From JAAGZL01 sp050288625 (GTDB lineage Bacteria > Pseudomonadota > Gammaproteobacteria > Chromatiales > Chromatiaceae): a DNA stretch of 32,900 nucleotides. Numbering within the stretch: the stretch's first letter is position 1; each line of letters starts with the position of its first letter. Below the pieces are notes generated by a model that ran no database searches, was not told where the DNA came from, and saw nothing but the letters and a program-made list of their open reading frames with translations. The position numbers and the translations under genes were made by a program. Location: assembly GCA_050288625.1 (NCBI GenBank), contig JBNKEE010000050.1, positions 1 through 32,900 on the forward strand. The letters run 5' to 3'. This document shows, piece after piece, positions 9,021 through 16,082 of the stretch.

Positions 9021-9293
9021 TTGGAATACAAAGTACTCATTACGGTATTCACCACCGTGTTCATAGCAGAGCTTGGCGATAAAACCCAGCTAGCCACCAT
9101 GTTGTTTGCTGCAGACAGAGAGGTAAGCAAACTAACCGTATTTGTTGGTGCTTCTCTCGCGTTGGTTGTTGCGTCGGCCATCGGTGTGCTTGCCGGCGGC
9201 ATAATCTCCCAATATGCAAGCGAGAAGCATCTACATTACATTGCCGGCATCGGATTTATCGGGATAGGAATCTGGACGTTGTTAAGGACCTAA
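9021..9293 (+). CDS. Half-size TMEM165/GDT1 (UPF0016) family membrane protein
   Basis: The 90-residue, highly hydrophobic protein has about three membrane segments and one ELGDKTQ motif (residues 17-23), the E-x-G-D-K-T signature of the GDT1/UPF0016 cation transporters. Characterised bacterial members such as MneA export manganese and carry two motif copies in about 190 residues. This gene encodes one repeat, so it would have to act as a dimer or with a partner. The TTG start is supported by a GAGGCGAGG SD about 9 nt upstream. It is followed 38 bp later by a DmeF-like cation diffusion facilitator, which suggests a small metal-export unit. Substrate specificity (Mn2+, Ca2+ or other) is not visible. 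It is transcribed divergently from the barrel gene. Confidence 0.85.
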   Translation: MEYKVLITVFTTVFIAELGDKTQLATMLFAADREVSKLTVFVGASLALVVASAIGVLAGGIISQYASEKHLHYIAGIGFIGIGIWTLLRT

Positions 9294-9331
9294 GTACTAG
9301 TCATAACATTTATTGAAACTACCGAAACAAA

Positions 9332-10267
9332 ATGCATACCCACTCACTGAAAGATTGGCAGCATAACCACGATTTTTCCGTTAAAAATAAAAAAGGAGAA
9401 AGGAGAACTCAATACGTCTTGATTCTCACAGCCATAACCATGGTTGTTGAGATCACGGCCGGCAGCATCTATGGCTCAATGGCGCTTCTTGCGGATGGGT
9501 GGCATATGGGTACGCATGTGGCGGCATTTGTTATCGCACTTTTTGCCTATAACTATTCAAGAAAACATGCAGATAGCCCCAGGTACGCCTTCGGAACAGG
9601 TAAAGTCAATGTTCTAGGAGGCTTTGCCAGCGCAGTTGCATTGGCGGTCGTTGCCTTGGTAATGCTGGTCGAGTCTTTACAGAGAATAATAAATCCGCAA
9701 GCAATCCATTTTAATGAGGCAATTATTGTTGCGACAATAGGTCTTTTGGTTAATGTGGTATGCGCATTCCTGTTAAAGGATGGTCATGAACATCATCATG
9801 ACCACGGCGATCACCACCATGATCACAACCTGCGCGCTGCTTATCTGCATGTACTAGCAGACGCATTGACATCTTTGCTGGCCATAGTAGCTCTGGTGTC
9901 TGGTAAATATCTGGGCTGGAGCTGGCTCGATCCGATAATGGGGATAGTTGGTGCAATTATTATTACTCGCTGGTCATATGGACTGATTAAGCAAACAGGT
10001 CCGGTCTTGCTTGACGCGAGCATCGAACAGAAGTATCTGCAAGATATTCAAAAAACCATTGAGAATGATTCTGACAATAGGGTTTCTGATATCCATATAT
10101 GGAGGGTGAGCGCCAATCACTATGCAGCGATTATCACCCTTGTTACACACTACCCAAATCCTACCGAATACTACAAAAAGCTATTGGAAAAATACCATAA
10201 ACTGTCGCACATCACGATTGAGGTGAACGAGTGCAAAGAGGCGCCTTGTACAACACCAAACAGGTAA
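9332..10267 (+). CDS. dmeF: DmeF-like cation diffusion facilitator (Co2+/Ni2+ efflux)
   Basis: The 311-residue inner-membrane protein of the CDF family probably exports divalent metal from the cytoplasm in exchange for protons. It begins MHTHSL and continues with an ERRT stretch, as in DmeF proteins. Metal-site residues are visible in TM2 (LLADGWHM, Asp55 and His58) and TM5 (HVLADAL, His173 and Asp177). A His-rich cytoplasmic loop lies at about residues 150-165, and the C-terminal domain (from about 210) is cytoplasmic. Cobalt or nickel are the expected substrates for DmeF, though zinc cannot be excluded. The gene probably shares a transcript with the GDT1-like gene 38 bp upstream and converges on greA (11-bp gap). 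No DmeR/RcnR-type regulator is adjacent. The SD is poor. Confidence 0.85.
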   Translation: MHTHSLKDWQHNHDFSVKNKKGERRTQYVLILTAITMVVEITAGSIYGSMALLADGWHMGTHVAAFVIALFAYNYSRKHADSPRYAFGTGKVNVLGGFASAVALAVVALVMLVESLQRIINPQAIHFNEAIIVATIGLLVNVVCAFLLKDGHEHHHDHGDHHHDHNLRAAYLHVLADALTSLLAIVALVSGKYLGWSWLDPIMGIVGAIIITRWSYGLIKQTGPVLLDASIEQKYLQDIQKTIENDSDNRVSDIHIWRVSANHYAAIITLVTHYPNPTEYYKKLLEKYHKLSHITIEVNECKEAPCTTPNR

Positions 10268-10278
10268 AGACCTTAATA

Positions 10279-10755
10279 TTACTCGTATCTCACTTCCAGG
10301 ATATCCATGTGCCGCGGACCCTTAGGCGTGTCCACGATTGCCACATCGCCTTCTTCCTTACCGATCAGGGCTCGGGCCATAGGAGAGCTAACAGAGATCA
10401 GACCATTTTTATAATCTGCCTCGTCCTCACCCACTATCTGGAAGGTATGCTCGGCATCTTCCTCCTCTTCATACACATCCACGGTGGAACCAAACACAAC
10501 CTTGCCTCCGGCATTGATGGTAGTGACGTCGATGATCTGGGCATGAGATAGTTTGCCCTCAATATCTTTTATGCGGCCTTCTATAAACCCCTGCTGTTCC
10601 CTGGCTGCATGATATTCCGCATTTTCTTTAAGGTCACCATGAGCGCGCGCCTCAGCTATGGCCGCAATGATCTTGGGTCGGTCATCATTCTTCAACTTGG
10701 TCAGCTCTGCCCGCAACAGCTCTGCACCCCTGACGGTAATTGGCACTTTACTCAT
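10279..10755 (-). CDS. greA: Transcription elongation factor GreA
   Basis: GreA enters the secondary channel of backtracked RNA polymerase and stimulates cleavage of the nascent 3' end. The 158-residue length is canonical. The N-terminal coiled coil contains the conserved DLKENAEYHAAREQQ stretch that carries the acidic tip residues, and the C-terminal FKBP-like domain includes SVSSPMARALIGKEEGD. It starts 18 bp after the carB stop with a good AAGGAAGAG SD, so it is the third gene of a carA-carB-greA operon. Confidence 0.98.
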   Translation of the reverse strand: MSKVPITVRGAELLRAELTKLKNDDRPKIIAAIAEARAHGDLKENAEYHAAREQQGFIEGRIKDIEGKLSHAQIIDVTTINAGGKVVFGSTVDVYEEEEDAEHTFQIVGEDEADYKNGLISVSSPMARALIGKEEGDVAIVDTPKGPRHMDILEVRYE

Positions 10756-10773
10756 TAATCTCTTCCTTACGGC

Positions 10774-13700
10774 TCATAACGCCTGTTCATGCAGTTCTTG
10801 CAAACTGTTCACATCTACGTCATCCAGCTGTTTTACCGCCATACAGTACGCCTCAGCACCGGACATGGTTGTAGTGTAGCTCACCTTGTGTTGTAGCGCC
10901 GAGCATCGAATCTCTCGTGAGTCAGCTATAGCCTGCTTGCCTTCCGTGGTATTTACGATGATGCTAAAGAAATCATTCTTGATCATATCCACGATATGCG
11001 GTCTTCCTTCTGCCACCTTGTTTACACGCTCACATTCAATGCCAGCCTCCTGCACCGCTCTTGCGGTCCCACCGGTACCGTACAGTTCAAATCCCAGATC
11101 CCGCATGGTGCGCGCTACATCTATCAGACGCTTCTTATCTGCATCTCGCACAGATAACAGCGCACGTCCACCTTTGGGTAGGGCAGTACCACCACCTTCC
11201 ACCGCTTTGGCGAAGGCCTCACCGAAGGTCTTGCCCACCCCCATCACCTCACCGGTAGATTTCATCTCTGGACCCAGCAAGGTATCCACCCCTGGGAACT
11301 TGATGAAGGGAAAGACCGCCTCTTTGACAAAATAGTTCTTGGGAATCACCTCTTCGGTCATACCCTGCTCTTGTAGGCTGACCCCGACCATACAACGTGC
11401 TGCGACCTTAGCCAGCTGAACCCCGGTGGCCTTGGATACAAAAGGCACGGTTCTGGAAGCACGCGGATTCACCTCCAGGAGATAGATCTCGTCATCCTGA
11501 ATGGCAAACTGCGTATTCATCAGACCGACCACCTTAAGCTCAAAGGCCATATCCCTGATCTGTTGCCGCATCCGATCTTGAATTGATTTAGAAAGCGTAT
11601 ATGGCGGCAGGGAGCATGCCGAGTCCCCGGAGTGTACCCCGGCCTCTTCGATATGCTCCATGATGCTGCCGATCAGCACATCCTTGCCGTCACAGATGGC
11701 ATCAATATCCACCTCAATGGCATCATTTAGGAAACGATCCAGCAACACCGGCGAGTCATTGGAGACACTCACCGCCTCACGCATATAGCGTCGCAGGTCA
11801 TCCTCACCATAGACAATCTCCATAGCGCGCCCACCTAACACATAAGAGGGTCGCACTACCAATGGATAGCCGATCTCTTCCGCCAGCTGCACGGCCTGCT
11901 CAGCATCTGTTGCAGTGCGGTTAGGTGGCTGTTTCAGATTAAGCTTATGCACCAACTTCTGAAAGCGCTCACGGTCTTCTGCCAGATCGATTGAATCAGG
12001 ACTGGTACCGATGATAGGAGCACCAGCCGCCTCTAGATCACGGGCCAGCTTAAGCGGGGTCTGCCCGCCATACTGCACGATCACCCCGGTCGGCTGTTCC
12101 AGATCTATAATCTCCAGGACATCTTCCAGGGTTAAAGGCTCAAAATAGAGCCGATCGGAGGTATCGTAGTCGGTGGAAACGGTCTCTGGATTGCAGTTGA
12201 CCATAATGGTCTCATAGCCATCGTCGCGCATGGCAAAGGCCGCATGAACACAGCAGTAGTCGAATTCGATGCCCTGACCGATACGGTTGGGACCTCCGCC
12301 CAGCACCATGATCTTTTTACGATTGGTCGGCTCTGCCTCGCACTCATCCTCATAGGTGGAGTAGAGATAGGCGGTGCTGGTGGCAAACTCGGCCGCACAG
12401 GTATCCACCCGCTTATAGACCGGACGCACCCCCAGATCGTGTCGTTTCTTACGCAGCTCTTTTGCCGAGACCCCGGTCAGTATCCCCAGGCGGCCATCGG
12501 AAAATCCTTTGCGTTTCAGATAGCGCATGCGTTGTGCGTCGAGAGAATCGATACCGCTGGCACGTACTTCTGCTTCCAGTTTTACCAGTTCTTCAATCTG
12601 TACCAGGAACCATGGATCGATGGCCGTAGCCTCGAACACTTCATCTATAGACATGCCATAACGGAATGCATCTGCCAGAAAGCGCAGACGTTCCGCACCT
12701 GGCTGGCGTATTTCACGTAGGATCTCGTCCTTGGCATCTTTGGATTTTAGATCCACGATCTCGTCCAGACCGCGCATACCGGTCTCCAGACCCCGCAGCG
12801 CCTTCTGCAGCGATTCCTGGAAGGTACGTCCAATAGCCATCACTTCACCCACCGACTTCATCTGGGTAGTGAGACGATCCGGGGCCTGTGGGAACTTCTC
12901 AAAGGCGAAACGCGGCACCTTGGTCACCACATAGTCGATAGACGGTTCAAAGGATGCCGGAGTGGCGCCTCCGGTTATCTCGTTACGCAACTCATCCAGG
13001 GTAAAGCCTACTGCCAACTTGGCGGCAACCTTGGCGATGGGGAAGCCGGTGGCCTTAGAGGCCAGTGCAGACGAACGTGATACCCGTGGATTCATCTCAA
13101 TGATGATCATACGCCCGTTCTTGGGATTGATAGCGAACTGAACATTAGAGCCGCCGGTATCAACTCCAATCTCGCGCAGCACTGCCAGGGAGGCATCGCG
13201 CATGATCTGATACTCTTTGTCGGTCAAGGTCTGGGCCGGTGCCACTGTTATAGAGTCACCGGTGTGCACCCCCATGGGGTCAAGGTTCTCGATGGAGCAG
13301 ATGATGATGCAGTTGTCCTTATGGTCCCGCACCACTTCCATCTCGTACTCTTTCCATCCCAGGGCCGACTCTTCTATCAAAAGCTCGCTGGTAGGTGACA
13401 GATCAAGACCGCGGGCACAGATCTCCTCAAATTCATCTTTGTTGTAGGCAATACCACCGCCGGAGCCACCCATGGTGAATGAGGGCCGAATGATGGTAGG
13501 GAAACCTATCTGGGCCTGTACCTGATTGGCCTCTTCCATACTGTGGGCGATGGCGGAACGGGGCATCTCCAGACCAATCTTCTGCATGGCCTTGCGGAAC
13601 AGGTCCCGGTCTTCAGCCTTGTCTATGGCTTCACGGGACGCGCCGATCATCTCAACACCATACTTCTCCAGCACCCCTTCCCTTACCAAATCCAGGGCGC

Positions 13701-13992
13701 AGTTGAGTGCGGTCTGACCACCCATGGTTGGCAATAGCGCGTCTGGACGTTCCTTCTCGATAACCCGTGCCACGGTCTTCCAAGTAATGGGTTCTATATA
13801 GATTGCGTCCGCCATCTCCGGGTCGGTCATGATGGTGGCAGGATTGGAGTTTACGAGGATTACTCTATAACCCTCTTCCCTCAAGGCCTTGCAGGCCTGG
13901 GCCCCGGAATAGTCGAATTCACAGGCCTGGCCGATTACGATAGGGCCGGCACCGATGATCAAGATACTCTTTATGTCTGTTCTTTTTGGCAT
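10774..13992 (-). CDS. carB: Carbamoyl-phosphate synthase large subunit
   Basis: CarB makes carbamoyl phosphate from bicarbonate, 2 ATP and ammonia tunnelled from CarA, feeding pyrimidine and arginine synthesis. The 1072-residue protein has the duplicated architecture of the family: two ATP-grasp halves, each with a preATP-grasp start (IGAGPIVIGQACEFDYSG and LGGGPNRIGQGIEFDY) and ATP-grasp cores with the EVNPRASRT and EMNPRVSRS metal-site segments. An oligomerisation domain lies between the halves, and a C-terminal MGS-like allosteric domain starts near residue 935. Its ATG directly abuts the carA stop (TAAATG), giving tight coupling. The length matches E. coli CarB (1073). Confidence 0.99.
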   Translation of the reverse strand: MPKRTDIKSILIIGAGPIVIGQACEFDYSGAQACKALREEGYRVILVNSNPATIMTDPEMADAIYIEPITWKTVARVIEKERPDALLPTMGGQTALNCALDLVREGVLEKYGVEMIGASREAIDKAEDRDLFRKAMQKIGLEMPRSAIAHSMEEANQVQAQIGFPTIIRPSFTMGGSGGGIAYNKDEFEEICARGLDLSPTSELLIEESALGWKEYEMEVVRDHKDNCIIICSIENLDPMGVHTGDSITVAPAQTLTDKEYQIMRDASLAVLREIGVDTGGSNVQFAINPKNGRMIIIEMNPRVSRSSALASKATGFPIAKVAAKLAVGFTLDELRNEITGGATPASFEPSIDYVVTKVPRFAFEKFPQAPDRLTTQMKSVGEVMAIGRTFQESLQKALRGLETGMRGLDEIVDLKSKDAKDEILREIRQPGAERLRFLADAFRYGMSIDEVFEATAIDPWFLVQIEELVKLEAEVRASGIDSLDAQRMRYLKRKGFSDGRLGILTGVSAKELRKKRHDLGVRPVYKRVDTCAAEFATSTAYLYSTYEDECEAEPTNRKKIMVLGGGPNRIGQGIEFDYCCVHAAFAMRDDGYETIMVNCNPETVSTDYDTSDRLYFEPLTLEDVLEIIDLEQPTGVIVQYGGQTPLKLARDLEAAGAPIIGTSPDSIDLAEDRERFQKLVHKLNLKQPPNRTATDAEQAVQLAEEIGYPLVVRPSYVLGGRAMEIVYGEDDLRRYMREAVSVSNDSPVLLDRFLNDAIEVDIDAICDGKDVLIGSIMEHIEEAGVHSGDSACSLPPYTLSKSIQDRMRQQIRDMAFELKVVGLMNTQFAIQDDEIYLLEVNPRASRTVPFVSKATGVQLAKVAARCMVGVSLQEQGMTEEVIPKNYFVKEAVFPFIKFPGVDTLLGPEMKSTGEVMGVGKTFGEAFAKAVEGGGTALPKGGRALLSVRDADKKRLIDVARTMRDLGFELYGTGGTARAVQEAGIECERVNKVAEGRPHIVDMIKNDFFSIIVNTTEGKQAIADSREIRCSALQHKVSYTTTMSGAEAYCMAVKQLDDVDVNSLQELHEQAL

Positions 13993-15144
13993 TTACTTAT
14001 TTTCAGTTGCGAACTGCATCAACTCGATAAAATGATCAAACACCGGCGCCACATCATGGGGGCCGGGACTGGCCTCTGGATGTCCCTGAAAACCGAACGC
14101 CGGCCTGTCGGTGCGATGAATCCCCTGCAGTGAACCGTCAAACAGAGAACGATGTACCGCTTTGAGGTTTGTAGGAAGGCTCTCTTCATCCACTGCAAAC
14201 CCATGGTTCTGACTGGTGATCATCACGGTCTTGTTCTCCAGATCCTGCACCGGATGGTTGGCGCCATGGTGACCGAACTTCATCTTCACGGTCCGCGCAC
14301 CGCTGGCTAGGCCGAGCAGCTGGTGTCCCAGGCAAATACCGAATACAGGAATGTCTTTCTCTATGATCTCCCGAATCGCAGCAATGGCGTAATCACACGG
14401 CTCCGGATCACCCGGGCCGTTGGAGAGGAATACTCCGTCAGGATTTAGTGCCAACACTTCGCTAGCAGGTGTTTGGGCAGGCACCACCGTCACCCGACAA
14501 CCACGATCTACCAGCATGCGCAGGATATTGCGTTTGATGCCGTAGTCGAAGGCCACCACATGATGCGGCAAATCCTCTGCTTCGAAACCCAGTGAATCTG
14601 GCAACCCCTGCTCCAGATCCCAGGTGCCTTGGGTCCACTGGTAAGAACTCTCAGTAGTTACCTCTTTGGCCAGATCCATACCCTTCAGTCCGGGAAAGTC
14701 CTTGGCTTCTTGCAGTGCAGAAGCCTCATCCAAGCCATCGCCAGCGATAATACAGCCGCTTTGAGCTCCCTTCTCCCTAAGGATACGGGTGAGCTTGCGG
14801 GTATCGATATCGGCGATAGCTACTATTCCGTTCTCAGATAAGTACTTATCCAGTGGTTTCTGGTTACGCCAGTTACTGGCCAGCAATGGCAGGTCACGAA
14901 TGATAAGACCTGCTGCATAGATCGCCTTTGACTCTTCATCTTCATCGTTGGTACCGGTATTTCCAATATGTGGATAAGTTAGGGTGACGATCTGTCTAGC
15001 ATAGGAAGGGTCGGTCAGGATCTCCTGGTAACCGGTCATGGCAGTGTTGAATACCACCTCACCAACGGTCTTACCATCGGCCCCAATGGAGTCCCCACGA
15101 AAGATGGTTCCATCTTCAAGGACCAATAAAGCGGGCTTTCTCAA
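13993..15144 (-). CDS. carA: Carbamoyl-phosphate synthase small subunit (glutaminase)
   Basis: CarA hydrolyses glutamine and passes ammonia to CarB. The N-terminal domain (KPALLVLEDGTIFRG onward) and the class I glutamine amidotransferase domain are intact, with the nucleophile Cys in FGICLGHQLLG and the His/Glu pair in GHPEASPG. The reading frame is open upstream to an ATG at 15258, and another ATG lies at 15165. I chose the TTG at 15144 because a strong GAGAGGA SD lies 8 nt before it, neither ATG has a comparable SD, and the resulting 383 residues align with E. coli CarA (382) from the first residue. The longer versions add residues with no counterpart in the family. The 163 bp between this start and the next gene probably hold the operon promoter. 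Confidence 0.96.
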   Translation of the reverse strand: MRKPALLVLEDGTIFRGDSIGADGKTVGEVVFNTAMTGYQEILTDPSYARQIVTLTYPHIGNTGTNDEDEESKAIYAAGLIIRDLPLLASNWRNQKPLDKYLSENGIVAIADIDTRKLTRILREKGAQSGCIIAGDGLDEASALQEAKDFPGLKGMDLAKEVTTESSYQWTQGTWDLEQGLPDSLGFEAEDLPHHVVAFDYGIKRNILRMLVDRGCRVTVVPAQTPASEVLALNPDGVFLSNGPGDPEPCDYAIAAIREIIEKDIPVFGICLGHQLLGLASGARTVKMKFGHHGANHPVQDLENKTVMITSQNHGFAVDEESLPTNLKAVHRSLFDGSLQGIHRTDRPAFGFQGHPEASPGPHDVAPVFDHFIELMQFATENK

Positions 15145-15307
15145 AGAAACTGTCCTCTCGGGCATACTAAAACGGACGAACCAGTCCGGTACGCCCGAAA
15201 ACAAAAATCTACCAGGGAGCGATGCCGCCAAACCGGCAACATCAACTTGAGGAGCCATTCTACTTGATATGTCTTGCTCCGTCTATTCGAATCCTGCCGT
15301 CAGACAG

Positions 15308-15865
15308 CTAAAGAGTAACGTCAGGAGGGTCTTGCATGAATATTTGACGATATAGTTTTCGCGCTACCTTCCTACGACGCTTGCCCTCCACGTCTATAAC
15401 GATGTCTGCCGACCTCTGATAAAAGGGAAGGCGCCGTTGCATGACCTCTTGCGCTGACCTGGTTTCATCCAGAGTGGGACGGCGTTGATCATCCTTTACC
15501 TTCTCAGCCAACCGCTCTATATCAGCCTGGAGCCATATAATCTTGCCATTAGCCTTTAACAGATCAATCTTGCGTTCGCTATAGATCTCGGACCCGTCAT
15601 CCGCCACATCCACCACGATACCACCACCGCAATCAACAATAACATTGTCGAACCTTGAGATCTTTTCTACAACCTGATACTCCATATCCCGAAATGACCG
15701 CCAATCGCCATCGTTCTCCGCAATGATCTCCTGGATGGATTTCCCACCGTTCTCATACTCAATCAGGAGGTCGGTAGAGAGGACCGGCCATTTGGTTAAC
15801 AAACAAAGACGACGGCTGATATTGGACTTACCGACACCGCGCATTCCTGTTAAGACAATATTCAT
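15308..15865 (-). CDS. Shikimate kinase-family protein
   Basis: The 185-residue P-loop kinase has the AroK/AroL pattern: Walker A GMRGVGKS (residues 7-14), STDLLIE (metal/shikimate Asp), a WRSFRDME segment matching the FR..E shikimate-binding motif, VDCGGGIV (Gly-rich Walker B region), a lid with QRRPTL, and RLPFYQRSADIVID near the end. Since the substrate-binding residues are retained, phosphorylation of shikimate is likely. However, the sequence is divergent and the gene is not next to aroB, the usual place for aroK, so it could be a second isozyme or a related kinase. It lies upstream of carA on the same strand. The ATG start is consistent with the family, whose N-terminus is short. Confidence 0.75.
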   Translation of the reverse strand: MNIVLTGMRGVGKSNISRRLCLLTKWPVLSTDLLIEYENGGKSIQEIIAENDGDWRSFRDMEYQVVEKISRFDNVIVDCGGGIVVDVADDGSEIYSERKIDLLKANGKIIWLQADIERLAEKVKDDQRRPTLDETRSAQEVMQRRLPFYQRSADIVIDVEGKRRRKVARKLYRQIFMQDPPDVTL

Positions 15866-15983
15866 AAGGCCTAAGAAATAAATTTAAAGATGATCAGAAC
15901 CTAGTCAATGACCCAAATAAATCAATCATTAATACTACTTGAAAACTGCGGGCGAGTGGAGTCGTTTAGTTGTCATCGCAGAA

Positions 15984-16005
15984 ACCAACTATCAAAACCG
16001 TTGGT
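15984..16005. promoter_or_regulatory. Inverted repeat upstream of the fad operon, possible operator
   Basis: ACCAAC and GTTGGT form a perfect 6-bp inverted repeat with a 10-bp spacer, immediately before a -10-like TATACT at 16007-16012 and about 78 bp before the fadE start. The position fits a repressor site, but the match to known FadR or PsrA operators is poor and no clear -35 was found. Confidence 0.3.
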
Positions 16006-16082
16006 CTATACTTTATGTTCATGATCTTCTCTCATATACGGAATGCAAAAAAAATCAATAATAATACTCAGGAGGCAGCACT

